From positions 1-64,000 of the forward strand of contig JAEUHG010000005.1 of assembly GCA_016795425.1 (NCBI GenBank): 64,000 nucleotides of DNA. The letters are read 5' to 3'. This document shows, in pieces, positions 45,108-54,332 of this stretch. Position numbers and translations under genes: made by a program. How positions within the stretch are numbered: the stretch's first letter is position 1; each line of letters opens with the position of its first letter. Below the pieces are notes generated by a model. It was not told where the DNA came from, made no database searches, and was given only the letters and a program-made list of their open reading frames with translations. This stretch comes from Verrucomicrobiales bacterium (GTDB lineage Bacteria; Verrucomicrobiota; Verrucomicrobiia; Limisphaerales; CAIMTB01).

Positions 45108-46537
45108 GGGGCGTCGCCGGACATCGCCGTCGGGCCGCCGGCACTTAACTCTTGGGCGACCGCCTGGAGGGCGCAAACCAGCGTCTCGTCCTGCGAGGGA
45201 AACACCGTGCGGAGGTCGATCCAGCAGCAGCCGTCGCTGACCCGGCCGATAACCGGAGGGCGGTGCTTCCGGAGCAGATCCAGGAATCCCTCGGCATTTC
45301 CTCGCGGCGGCGGTATGCGAAGCGCGATCGATGGCATGCTGGAACGCGGACAAACGCCGCCGCCGATCTGCGAATCCGACGCGCGGACCTCCATGACGAG
45401 GCCGGAAGGTCGGAGACGCTCCTGCAGGGTCACCGCGCGGGCCCTCAAATCCGCGACCGGGGTCAGCATGAGGTTGACCATGGGAACTGTCTTCGGAGGT
45501 CCGGCGTCGCGACGGGCGGCGGCGTGCAGGTAGGCATCGATCGTCGCTTGCAACGCGGCGAACACCAGTTTGTCACAGCGCAGGGCACGGAACAGAGGAT
45601 CGGCCTTGAGTCGATCGATCCACGATCGGCTGCCAGCAATGATCCCGGCCTGCGGTCCGCCGAGGAGTTTGTCGCCGCTGAAGCAAACCAGGTCGGCACC
45701 TGCCGCAAGTGTCTGACCGGGCATGGGCTCGGAATGAAGTCCGGCGACCGCGGTCAGGTCCATGAGGGCGCCGCTTCCGAGATCGACGACAAACGGCACG
45801 CCGCCGACCTTGGCGGCAGCGGCAACCTCGGCATCGGCCGGGCGGTCCACGAAACCCTCCATGTAGAAATTGCTGGGGTGGACACGGAGAACGAGTGCCG
45901 TTTGGGTGCCGATGGCCCGGCGGTAATCCTGGATGGAGGTCTGATTGGTGGTGCCGATTTCGCGCAGCTGGGCGCCGCTGGTCTGAAGGATGTCAGGAAT
46001 ACGGAACCCACCGCCGATTTGGATGAGTTCCCCGCGCGAAATGACCACTTCGTGGCGTCCTGAGCCGGCGGTGAGATGATGGAGGATGAGAACGAGGGCG
46101 GCGGCGCCGTTGTTGACGACGGTGGCGGCTTCGGCCTGGCACAAGAGTGCCAGGCCGTGTTCAACGTAGGCGCCGCGGTGCCCTCGCCGACCATGGATGA
46201 GGGAGATCTCGAGGTTGGAATACCCGAGCGCCACCGAGCGAACCGACTCCACGAGGTCGTCGCCGAGCGGGGCTCGCCCAAGATTGGTGTGAGCCAGGAT
46301 GCCGGTTCCATTAATGACCGGCTGCAGGCGGGTTTCGGCCAGTTCCTGGAGTTCCCGTCGCAGGTCGTGAATGAAGACCTCGAACGCCGGAATGGGGGTG
46401 TCGGTGGCACCCCTCGCGGAGGCGAGTCGATCGCGCACGAGGCGAACCGCCATGGGGCGTGGAACGTCGAAGGGCTCGAGGGCCTTGAGGATCCGTTCCA
46501 CCGATGGAAGAGCGCGTTGGCGCGCGGGGGTTGCCAT
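45104..46537 (-). CDS. selA: L-seryl-tRNA(Sec) selenium transferase SelA
   Basis: 477 residues, close to the usual 460-480. PLP enzyme that converts Ser-tRNA(Sec) to Sec-tRNA(Sec) with selenophosphate. Seen: the helical N-terminal domain, INGTGILAHTNLGRAPL, VVNNGAAALVLILHHL, REIGTTNQT, and the PLP lysine in FSGDKLLGGPQAG. Start at the ATG before ATPARQRALPSV. It diverges from the MASE1 kinase gene across 198 bp. selD and the tRNA(Sec) gene are not in the window. Confidence 0.95.
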   Translation of the reverse strand: MATPARQRALPSVERILKALEPFDVPRPMAVRLVRDRLASARGATDTPIPAFEVFIHDLRRELQELAETRLQPVINGTGILAHTNLGRAPLGDDLVESVRSVALGYSNLEISLIHGRRGHRGAYVEHGLALLCQAEAATVVNNGAAALVLILHHLTAGSGRHEVVISRGELIQIGGGFRIPDILQTSGAQLREIGTTNQTSIQDYRRAIGTQTALVLRVHPSNFYMEGFVDRPADAEVAAAAKVGGVPFVVDLGSGALMDLTAVAGLHSEPMPGQTLAAGADLVCFSGDKLLGGPQAGIIAGSRSWIDRLKADPLFRALRCDKLVFAALQATIDAYLHAAARRDAGPPKTVPMVNLMLTPVADLRARAVTLQERLRPSGLVMEVRASDSQIGGGVCPRSSMPSIALRIPPPRGNAEGFLDLLRKHRPPVIGRVSDGCCWIDLRTVFPSQDETLVCALQAVAQELSAGGPTAMSGDAP

Positions 46538-46735
46538 AGATGACGTCGGCCGCTGGCAAGGACTCCACGCTAGGAAGGGATGCCGAAGCAAGCCCTGTCG
46601 GGGAAGGACGAGCGGGGAAGAGGGACGCTGCGTCACCCGTTCAGGATCGCCAGGTCATCGGTGGCGGATGATGAGTGGGTCTGGCGCGTCGATTTAGAAG
46701 CTGACTTTGGGCACTTCAATGGGAAGGTGCGTCGA

Positions 46736-49561
46736 ATGGCCGACGCCAAGGGTGAGTCGACAGGAATCGGACGACTTTCCGGCCACCTTGTCCTCTTCGT
46801 CGTTGGCTACTTTCTGAGTGCGGCATTGGCGAATTGGATGTCGCGTGGAGCTGGAAGCACGTTGGTCTTCTGGCTTCCCAGCGGGGTGAGTTTGGCGGCG
46901 CTCTTGTGGCGGGAGCCGAGGCAATGGCCGTGGTTCATGGCGGCGGCTTTGCTTTCCAACGGCATTCTGGATCTGGCTTACGGCAAGCCGGTCCTGGTGT
47001 CGGCCTGGGTTTCGCTGGGCAATGTTGCGGAGGCGGTGGTTGGGGCGTGGATGGTGCGGCGCTGGGTGGGGCAATGTCCGGATCTTAGCAAACCGAGGGA
47101 CTTGGTGGGGTTGGCCGGGTACGGCGGTCTATTGGCGCCGATCCTCAGTGCCACGGTGGGGACCTGGGCCATGCGCGCGGTGCGGCCTGAAATGGACTGG
47201 ATGCCGGTGTGGGTCTCCTGGTGGCTGGGGGCCGCCATGGGGGTCGTCGTGGCTGCACCCGCGATTCTGTGTTTCAGGGTTCCGTCAACGGTGCACGCGG
47301 ATTGGCGCCGGGTACCGGTGCTGTTGGAGGCGGTATCGGTGCTGGTCTTGACGGCCTTGCTGGCCAGCGAAACCAGTCGGATCGAGGCGGCTGGCGCACC
47401 GGGCATGAGGTTTCTGCTGTTCCCGGTGATTGGTTGGGCTGCGTTTCGATTCGGAACGCGAGGGGCCGCGTTGGCCACAGTCGTCGCCGCCGTATCGGCG
47501 GCCTGGTCGTTGCGAGAGGCTTTGGGACGAATCGCCGTGCCTTCCCAAGGTTGGCCGAGCCTATGGCTGGCGGTGCATGGCGGGCTGATCATCGCCGGAT
47601 TTACCGGGCTTCTGTTGGCGGCGTTGTTCGCCGAAGGCCGACGGCGCGAATCCGAGTTGCGCGCCAATCGACATCGCCTCGAAGCCATCATCGATGCCTG
47701 CCCGATGGCATTGATCGCGGTCGATCGAGAGTACCGCGTGCGATTATGGAATCCCGCGGCAACGGCGCTCCTGGGGTGGAGTGCCGTCGAGGTGCTCGGC
47801 ATGCCGGCGCCTTTCGTGGCGCGCGAGGATGTCGAGGAGATGAAGAACCGCGTGGATCGCCTCATGGCCGGTGTGACCTATGAAGGTGTCGACCGGCGGT
47901 ATGTACGGAAGGACGGGACGCGGGTGGACACGCGGTTGTGGACGGTGCCGTTGCGGTCGGCGGACGGAAGCATCCACTCGACGCTGGCGTTGGTACTGGA
48001 CGTGACCCAGTTGCACCGTACCCAGGAAGCGTTGCGGGAGAGTGCGCACCGATTCGATTCGCTGATAGAATCGACCCATGCCGGCTACTTCTTCCTCGAT
48101 CTCGAGGGCCGGTACCGGCAGGTGAACGCCGCGTGGCTCAGGATGCACGGATTAGCGACGGCCGAGGAGATCCTTGGACGTCATTTCAGCGCCACCCAGA
48201 CCTCGGAGAGTTTGGAGTACGCCAAGGAAGTCGTGCAACGCATGCTGTCGGGCGAGGGTGGTATTTCCGGCGAGTCCGAGCGGCGGCGCCCAGACGGGAC
48301 GGTGGGTCACCACATGTTTTCGGCAAACGCAGTGGTGAAAGGCGGCGCGATCGTGGGCGTGGAAGGGGTGCTGATCGATACCACCGAGCGGCGTCGGCTC
48401 GAGGAACGATTGCGACAAGCGCAGAAGCTGGAGGCCATCGGCCAGCTCGCCGGCGGGGTGGCGCACGATTTCAACAACATCCTGGCGGCCACGCTGATCC
48501 ACCTGGGTCTGCTGAAGGCCGACGCCACCCTGGCACCCGAAGCCCGTGAAACCGTGGATGAATTGAAGGCGGAGGTCTTGCGCGGGGCGGAAGTTGTCCG
48601 GCAATTGCTCGCGTTCGGCCGGCGTTCGATGTTGGTCCGGAGGCCGATCGAACTGAATCAGGTGATCTCCGGCATGCGCCGCATGCTGGAGAGGCTTCTG
48701 GGGGAGCAAGTGCGCTGCGAATTCGCGTTGGCGCCGTCGTTGCCGGCCATCGAGGCTGACAGCGGCATGATGGAGCAGGTGGTCATGAACCTGGCGGTGA
48801 ATGCACGGGATGCGATGCCGTCGGGAGGCCTCCTTCGCCTGAGCACGTCCCGGGTGGTTTCGCGGGCGCGCGGCGATGCCGGGGAACTCGCCGAACCCAG
48901 ATTGTGCGTCTGCCTGGAGGTCAGCGACACGGGCTGTGGAATGGAGGAGTCCACCATTCGCCACATCTTCGAACCGTTCTTCACCACCAAGGAGGTGGGC
49001 AAGGGAACCGGCCTCGGGTTATCGACGGTCTACGGTATCGTTCGCCAGCATCAGGGGTGGTTGGAAGTCAACAGTCAGCCGGGGTCGGGCAGCACCTTTC
49101 GGGTCTACCTTCCGGCCGTCGACGCGTCTCCGGCCGTGCCGGCGCCGACACCGTCCACGCCCCCGGTGGAGGGTGGATCGGAAACTCTCCTGGTGGTGGA
49201 GGACGATGCGCACCTTCGGCGGTTGCTCGCGGTGTCCTTGTGCCGGGCCGGTTATCGGGTCATCGAGGCGCCGACCGGGAAGGAGGCGCTGGAGGCGTGG
49301 AAGGCGCGGAAGGCCCCGATCGACCTCGTCTTCAGCGATGTCGTGATGCCCGATGGCATCAGTGGTTCGGAATTGGTCCGAATCCTGCGCGAGGAGGATC
49401 CTGATCTTCCGGTGATTCTTACCAGCGGCTACAGCGCGGAATTGGTGCAGGAAGGAGCGCCGATTCAGCAGGGGGTGATGTTTGTGCAGAAGCCGCTCGA
49501 TCTGTCGCAATTGCACGCGACGGTTCGCCAGGCCCTGGAATCGCGGCTAAGGTCAGTCTAA
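46736..49561 (+). CDS. Hybrid sensor histidine kinase: MASE1, two PAS, HisKA, ATPase and receiver
   Basis: 941 residues. Residues 10-300 are an eight-segment MASE1-like membrane sensor (FWLPSGVSLAALLWRE is typical). PAS 1 (310-430; FxxxARED.. pattern) and PAS 2 (435-560) follow. The phosphoacceptor is His577 (GGVAHDFNNIL), the ATPase domain shows NLAVNARDAMP, DTGCGM and GTGLGLSTVYG, and a C-terminal receiver carries the Asp in FSDVVMPDG. The ATG at 46736 starts just before the first membrane segment. Signal unknown; no partner regulator is adjacent. Confidence 0.92.
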   Translation: MADAKGESTGIGRLSGHLVLFVVGYFLSAALANWMSRGAGSTLVFWLPSGVSLAALLWREPRQWPWFMAAALLSNGILDLAYGKPVLVSAWVSLGNVAEAVVGAWMVRRWVGQCPDLSKPRDLVGLAGYGGLLAPILSATVGTWAMRAVRPEMDWMPVWVSWWLGAAMGVVVAAPAILCFRVPSTVHADWRRVPVLLEAVSVLVLTALLASETSRIEAAGAPGMRFLLFPVIGWAAFRFGTRGAALATVVAAVSAAWSLREALGRIAVPSQGWPSLWLAVHGGLIIAGFTGLLLAALFAEGRRRESELRANRHRLEAIIDACPMALIAVDREYRVRLWNPAATALLGWSAVEVLGMPAPFVAREDVEEMKNRVDRLMAGVTYEGVDRRYVRKDGTRVDTRLWTVPLRSADGSIHSTLALVLDVTQLHRTQEALRESAHRFDSLIESTHAGYFFLDLEGRYRQVNAAWLRMHGLATAEEILGRHFSATQTSESLEYAKEVVQRMLSGEGGISGESERRRPDGTVGHHMFSANAVVKGGAIVGVEGVLIDTTERRRLEERLRQAQKLEAIGQLAGGVAHDFNNILAATLIHLGLLKADATLAPEARETVDELKAEVLRGAEVVRQLLAFGRRSMLVRRPIELNQVISGMRRMLERLLGEQVRCEFALAPSLPAIEADSGMMEQVVMNLAVNARDAMPSGGLLRLSTSRVVSRARGDAGELAEPRLCVCLEVSDTGCGMEESTIRHIFEPFFTTKEVGKGTGLGLSTVYGIVRQHQGWLEVNSQPGSGSTFRVYLPAVDASPAVPAPTPSTPPVEGGSETLLVVEDDAHLRRLLAVSLCRAGYRVIEAPTGKEALEAWKARKAPIDLVFSDVVMPDGISGSELVRILREEDPDLPVILTSGYSAELVQEGAPIQQGVMFVQKPLDLSQLHATVRQALESRLRSV

Positions 49562-49571
49562 ACGTGTGTCC

Positions 49572-50663
49572 ATGGCCGATCCCCGACTTTCCGGATCCCC
49601 GCCCCGGCCCGCCGGCATTCGAGGCACTTCGCTGAATCCGGCGGGGCGATTCGAGGTGTTGAATGTCGAGCCCGATCCGGACGGGGATCTGGACCCGGCG
49701 GAGCAAACTGCGCAACGCACGCAGTTTCTCAGGGACGCCTCGGTGGGCGTGATCAGCCGGAACAACAGCCCCGATATCCCGTTCCGGGTCAGCCTGAATC
49801 CATATCGGGGTTGCGAACATGGATGTGCCTATTGTTACGCCCGTCCCACCCACGAGTATCTGGGTTACTCGGCAGGATTGGATTTTGAGTCGCGCATTAT
49901 GGTCAAGGAACGGGCAGCGGAGTTGTTGAGAGATGAATTGTCGGCGCCCGATTGGGAACCGCAATGGCTCGCGTTGTCGGGAGTCACCGACCCGTATCAG
50001 CCGGTGGAGCGGAAGCTGGGAATCACGCGCCGATGCCTCGAGGTGCTGGCTGAGTTGCGTCATCCGGTCGGCATCGTGACGAAGAACGCCACCGTGACGC
50101 GGGATATTGATTTGTTGGGGGAACTGGCAAGGCACCGGGCGGTGCATGTGTCCATCTCGCTCACCACCCTGGACCCGGCCTTGCGACGCATCATGGAGCC
50201 CCGCACCTCGCCACCGGCCGCCCGACTTGCGGCGATCGGGAAGTTGGCCGCCGCGGGGATTCCGACCGGAGTGCTGACAGCGCCGGTGATCCCGGGAATC
50301 AATGATCATGAGCTGCCCCAGCTCCTGAAGGCCGCGCGCGAGGCTGGGGCGAGCTACGCCTCCTATACCCTTTTGCGGCTGCCCCTTGGAGTGAAGGAGA
50401 TCTTTGTCGATTGGCTGGTGCGGAATTTTCCGGATCGCAAGGACAAGGTGATCCATCAACTGGAAGCCATGCGCGGGGGAAACCTCAACGATCCGAGATT
50501 CGGCACCCGTTTCAGGGGTGAAGGTGGCGCCGCGCAGCGCGTGTCGGATCTCTTCCGAACGGTGCGTCGCCGATTGGGATTGGCCGAAAGCGGTCCGGAG
50601 TTGGCGGTGGACGCCTTTCGGCGACCGGGCGGAACGCAGATGCGACTCTTCCCGGAGGCGTGA
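49572..50663 (+). CDS. PA0069-family radical SAM protein
   Basis: 363 residues. Radical SAM cluster CEHGCAYCYARPTHE (C-x3-C-x2-C) near residue 80, in the context SLNPYRGCEHGC that defines the PA0069/SplB-like subgroup. The reaction is unknown. The start is the ATG at 49572; a GTG 6 bp upstream is possible. It lies 10 bp after the kinase stop, so the pair is probably co-transcribed, and converges with the zinc-ribbon gene (8 bp gap). Confidence 0.9.
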   Translation: MADPRLSGSPPRPAGIRGTSLNPAGRFEVLNVEPDPDGDLDPAEQTAQRTQFLRDASVGVISRNNSPDIPFRVSLNPYRGCEHGCAYCYARPTHEYLGYSAGLDFESRIMVKERAAELLRDELSAPDWEPQWLALSGVTDPYQPVERKLGITRRCLEVLAELRHPVGIVTKNATVTRDIDLLGELARHRAVHVSISLTTLDPALRRIMEPRTSPPAARLAAIGKLAAAGIPTGVLTAPVIPGINDHELPQLLKAAREAGASYASYTLLRLPLGVKEIFVDWLVRNFPDRKDKVIHQLEAMRGGNLNDPRFGTRFRGEGGAAQRVSDLFRTVRRRLGLAESGPELAVDAFRRPGGTQMRLFPEA

Positions 50664-50671
50664 CCGCGCGC

Positions 50672-51400
50672 TTAGTCGTGCGGCTTCACGTCCATGTCGC
50701 TGGTGTAATAAAGGATTCGGCCGCAGTTGGGGCACTGGGTGATTTCGCGTGCGGCCTGGGCATTGATGACATCCTGTCGGGCGAGGCGCATGTGGCAACC
50801 GCCGCAGACGCCGCGTTCCACGCCGACCACCACCTTGTCGCCCTTGCTCTTGAGAATCCGATCGTAGCGAGTCAGGAGGGACGGATCCACGCCTCCGGCG
50901 AAGGTCGTGCGATCATTCTCGGCATCGCCCAGTTGTTTGCGGAGGCGGGCTTCAGTTTCGTCACACTGCCGGATCTGCTGATCGGAGTCCGCCTTGGCGA
51001 CACGCAGGGCTTCGGTGGCGGCAGCGACCCGTTTCTCAGCGGTCTCGATCTGTTCCATGATCGCGATCTGCTGGTCGTCGAGGTCGCGAATGGCGTTCCG
51101 GCACGTTTGGATCTCGTGGGAAAGAGCCTTGTACTCCTCGTTCTTTCGAGTTTGCCACTGCTGGGCGGTGTACTTCTCGATCTGCGCCTTTTTGGACTCA
51201 ACCTCGAGTTCGAGCCGTTTGCGCTCACTTTCGAGCCGATGAGCCTGTTGGCGGGCGGCTTCGAATTCCTGTTCTGCGCCGGAGCGCCGGGTCTGGACGA
51301 GACGCCGCTGGGGTTCAATGTTGGCGACCTCGGCGCGCAAGCGGATGAGACGTCGGTCGCGATCCTGGAGGATGAGGAGCTTCTCTATGGCTTCGAGCAT
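50672..51400 (-). CDS. Coiled-coil protein with C-terminal zinc ribbon
   Basis: 242 residues. Residues 10-175 form a long antiparallel-type coiled coil; the C-terminus holds two CxxC pairs (CGGCHMRL and CPNCGRILYY), a zinc ribbon. This layout matches the CT398/zf-RING_7 family, reported to interact with sigma-54 and secretion components in Chlamydia. Cytoplasmic. Function here is unknown. It diverges from the HtrA gene across 117 bp. Confidence 0.9.
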   Translation of the reverse strand: MLEAIEKLLILQDRDRRLIRLRAEVANIEPQRRLVQTRRSGAEQEFEAARQQAHRLESERKRLELEVESKKAQIEKYTAQQWQTRKNEEYKALSHEIQTCRNAIRDLDDQQIAIMEQIETAEKRVAAATEALRVAKADSDQQIRQCDETEARLRKQLGDAENDRTTFAGGVDPSLLTRYDRILKSKGDKVVVGVERGVCGGCHMRLARQDVINAQAAREITQCPNCGRILYYTSDMDVKPHD

Positions 51401-51500
51401 GGCAGCTGGGACGGGCGGGCCACGCTATCGGCCGATGCGGAGCCAAGTCAATCGTGCGGGTTTGCGGGACGCAACGTCGGCGGTGGGCTTTGCCATGGGA

Positions 51501-51506
51501 AGGAGG
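51501..51506 (+). promoter_or_regulatory. Strong Shine-Dalgarno site fixing the HtrA start
   Basis: AGGAGG (51501-51506, within GGGAAGGAGGCGG) lies 11 bp before the ATG at 51518 (and 17 bp before a second in-frame ATG at 51524). Strong sites like this are rare in the window, where most starts lack one. Confidence 0.6.
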
Positions 51507-51517
51507 CGGTGCTAAAC

Positions 51518-53029
51518 ATGGCCATGCCGTTCACGGCCCGCACTTCCTGGCTGCCAGTCCTGCTGCTCCTCACCGCATGGTCTTCGAGTTTCCGGTCGCT
51601 GGCCGCGGCCGACGACGATGTGGATATCGCTCGCCGCCTGAGCAACGCGTTCGCGCGCGTGGCCGAGACGGTTTCCCCCGCCGTCGTCGTGGTCAAGGTC
51701 TGGCCAAAGGAGTCGGCCTCGACTTTCGATCATGGTGGCCTGTTTCGGTTCTTGCCGGAAGACACCCGCCGCGAGTTGGAGGAGCGCCTGGAGCGCGATT
51801 CGAGGGAGCGGCGGGGAGAGCCCGACCCGGAGCAGGGGTCCGGTGTCATCATCCGGGAAGACGGGTACGTGCTGACCAACGGACATGTGGTGGAGAATGC
51901 CGATCGCATCGAGGTCCGCCTCAAGGACGGTCGCCGGTTCCCCGCCGAGGTCTCAGGTATCGACAAGAGTTCCGACCTGGCGGTGATCAAGCTCAAGGCG
52001 TCGGGCCTGCCGGCGGCGCGCCTGGGCGATTCAGGGAAGGTCCGCGTCGGTGAATTTGCCATCGCCATCGGGGCGCCCTTCGACCTCGAGTATAGCGTCA
52101 CGTTTGGTCATGTGAGCGGTAAAGGCCGCCGGGTGATGCTCGATGTGGTGATGATGGACCAGGATTTCATTCAAACGGATGCGAGCATCAACCCCGGGAA
52201 CAGCGGCGGACCCCTGGTGAACATCGAGGGCGAGGTCATTGGCATCAACACCATGATCAAGGGGCTGAACACCGGCATTGGCTTCGCTGTTCCAATCAAC
52301 CTGGCGAAGGAGGTCTCCGGGCACCTGATCCAATCGGGCCGGTTCACCCGCGCCTGGCTTGGCGTCAGCATCGAGTCTGTCGGAGAACGGCCGGAGGCCG
52401 CACCCAGCGGGTTGCCGGTCAAGGAAGGGGTGGTGGTGCGGGAGATTGTCCGCGATGGACCGAGTTGGGGCTCGGAACTCGAGACCCAAGACGTGATCGT
52501 TGCCATCGACGGGGAGCCCGTTCGTGACGTGGGCGAACTGAAGCGCCAGGTCAGCCGCAAGACCGTGGGCAAGCCCATCCAGGTCGAAGTTTATCGGGGA
52601 GGAAAGAAGCATTCCTTGACGCTGACCCCAGGCGAGCTGCCGACCGATGTCATGGCCTCGCTTCGGCCTCGCCGTGGCATGCCCGCGATCCCGCGAGAGG
52701 ATGTCCCCGAACCGGAAGCGGTGCCGGAATTGGAACCTTCGGATCGTTTGGGAGTGAAGGTGAAGGAATTGGATGCCGCCAACGCTGCCAGGGTGGGATT
52801 GGACGCTGGCGAAGGGGTCCTGGTGATCGCGGTCGCGGATGACAGCCCGGCGTCGGCCCGTCGGATCGAGCCAGGCGACGTGATCACCAAGATCAATCAG
52901 CGGGTCATTCGAAAGCCCAAGGATATTGAACAGGCCTTGAAAGGCGCGGATTTGGCCAAAGGAGTGCGCGTCACCATCGTTGGGGAGGGGGGCCGCCGAT
53001 TCGAGGTGCTGCGGGCCCGCGGGGAGTGA
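51518..53029 (+). CDS. HtrA/Deg-family periplasmic serine protease
   Basis: 503 residues. Signal peptide (WLPVLLLLTAWSSSFRSLAAA). Trypsin-like domain with triad His123 (LTNGHVV), Asp153 (SSDLAVIK) and Ser229 (NPGNSGGPLV). Two PDZ domains: about 300-390 (AWLGVSIESVGE) and 415-500 (RLGVKVKELDA). Degrades misfolded envelope proteins. A long start further upstream would read through the divergent intergenic region. The 236 bp after it holds no gene. Confidence 0.95.
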   Translation: MAMPFTARTSWLPVLLLLTAWSSSFRSLAAADDDVDIARRLSNAFARVAETVSPAVVVVKVWPKESASTFDHGGLFRFLPEDTRRELEERLERDSRERRGEPDPEQGSGVIIREDGYVLTNGHVVENADRIEVRLKDGRRFPAEVSGIDKSSDLAVIKLKASGLPAARLGDSGKVRVGEFAIAIGAPFDLEYSVTFGHVSGKGRRVMLDVVMMDQDFIQTDASINPGNSGGPLVNIEGEVIGINTMIKGLNTGIGFAVPINLAKEVSGHLIQSGRFTRAWLGVSIESVGERPEAAPSGLPVKEGVVVREIVRDGPSWGSELETQDVIVAIDGEPVRDVGELKRQVSRKTVGKPIQVEVYRGGKKHSLTLTPGELPTDVMASLRPRRGMPAIPREDVPEPEAVPELEPSDRLGVKVKELDAANAARVGLDAGEGVLVIAVADDSPASARRIEPGDVITKINQRVIRKPKDIEQALKGADLAKGVRVTIVGEGGRRFEVLRARGE

Positions 53030-53220
53030 CGATCGATGGGACGGCTCGCGACGCCGGAAACGTTGGGGTGGGCTCCTGAACTCCCCTTGGCTGGCGGCAG
53101 CGGAAGTCATTCGCCCGAGTTCGTCACGAGGCGGCATGAACCTCGGTAGCGAGCTATCCAGGTTCCGTCGGGCACAGCCGCAGGACCGCGCACCGGCGAC
53201 CGTTCGGCCAGCCGGCGGGT

Positions 53221-53251
53221 TTGTCGATTGCTGTTGAGAGGCGGGTACGCT
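53221..53251 (+). promoter_or_regulatory. Weak candidate promoter for pta
   Basis: TTGTCG (53221-53226) and TACGCT (53246-53251) with a 19-bp spacer, 14 bp before the ATG at 53266. The spacer is long and both hexamers are poor; listed because an independent promoter is expected after the HtrA gene. Confidence 0.25.
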
Positions 53252-53265
53252 AGACAGCCCCGGCC

Positions 53266-54318
53266 ATGCGGTTCATCGCGAGCGTCATCGACAAGCTTCA
53301 GCGGCATCCGAAACGGATTGTCTTTCCGGAGGGCACCGAGCCCCGAGTGTTGCTGGCAGCACGACAGTTCCATTCCCTGCGGCTGGGTGTGCCCATTCTG
53401 CTGGGGGACCGCGGACGGGTGAAGGCGTTGGCGGAAAGCCTGAATGTCTCAACCGAAGGCATCCGCATCATTGACCCGGAACGCAGCGACGATCTGCCGG
53501 CGTATATCGCCCGTTACGAACGATTGCGCCGCTTGAAGGGCGTCGACGAAAGCGAGGCGCGTGAAGTCATTCTCAAGCCCAACTTCTTCGGCGCGATGAT
53601 GGTGGCGATGCATGGGGCCGATGGGTTTGTTTCCGGTACTAACGAGATTTCCGGCAGCGTCTTGAGGCCGTTGTTCCAGATCATCAAGGTCGCCCCGGCA
53701 GCGACGACCGCCTCGAGTTGCATGATCATCGAGGTGCCAGACTCCCGGTTTGGCGAAGGTGGCGTCATGTTCCTGGCCGACTGCGGCGTCATTCCCGAAC
53801 CCAATGTCGAACAGTTGGCCGAGATCGCGATTTCGACCGCCAAGCTCGCCCGCCAATTGCTCGGCACTCGTCCTCGGGTGGCGATGCTGTCGTTCTCCAC
53901 CAAGGGCAGTTCCCGTCACCCAGTCGCGGGCAAGGTGGCGGCAGCGACCGCCCTGGCGCAGCAGCGGGCGCGCGAGGAACGCTTGGAGGTCGATCTCGAC
54001 GGTGAACTGCAGGTGGACGCCGCGCTCATCCCGGAGATCGCGGCCCGCAAGTTGCCGGAAAGCCGGGTTGCCGGGCGAGCCAATGTGCTGATCTTTCCCG
54101 ACCTCAGTTCCGGCAATATTGCGAGCAAGATGGTTCAGCATATTGCCCGTGGCAACGCCTACGGACAGATCCTGCTCGGCCTGGATCGACCGGCGGCGGA
54201 CGTTTCCCGTGGATCCAACGCGCACGACATCCTCGGTGTGGCGGCGGTCGTGGGTCTGCAATCGATCGAGTACTCCAACCTTTACCCGGACGCGGGCAAG
54301 ACGCTCCCGGGCGACTAG
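53266..54318 (+). CDS. pta: Phosphate acetyltransferase (catalytic domain only)
   Basis: 350 residues, the size of single-domain Pta (E. coli Pta is about 714). Interconverts acetyl-CoA and acetyl phosphate. Seen: RIVFPEGTEPRVLLAA near the N-terminus, SGTNEISGSVLRPLFQ, SSCMIIEVPDSRFGEGG, LSFSTKGSSRHP and the terminal NAYGQILLGLDRPAADVSRG. No acetate kinase gene is adjacent. Its stop (TAG) overlaps a GTG of the next gene, which encodes the domain otherwise fused to the N-terminus of long Pta. Confidence 0.93.
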   Translation: MRFIASVIDKLQRHPKRIVFPEGTEPRVLLAARQFHSLRLGVPILLGDRGRVKALAESLNVSTEGIRIIDPERSDDLPAYIARYERLRRLKGVDESEAREVILKPNFFGAMMVAMHGADGFVSGTNEISGSVLRPLFQIIKVAPAATTASSCMIIEVPDSRFGEGGVMFLADCGVIPEPNVEQLAEIAISTAKLARQLLGTRPRVAMLSFSTKGSSRHPVAGKVAAATALAQQRAREERLEVDLDGELQVDAALIPEIAARKLPESRVAGRANVLIFPDLSSGNIASKMVQHIARGNAYGQILLGLDRPAADVSRGSNAHDILGVAAVVGLQSIEYSNLYPDAGKTLPGD

Positions 54319-54332
54319 TGGTTTTGATTCCC

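Noticed and set aside
46580-46735. Longer N-terminus for the MASE1 kinase
   Set aside because: Adds a polar stretch before the first membrane segment and fills the divergent promoter region with selA; the ATG at 46736 is a better start.
46538-46735. tRNA(Sec) gene beside selA
   Set aside because: No acceptor-stem pairing or TTCAA-type anticodon/T-loop pattern of tRNA(Sec) could be found in this gap.
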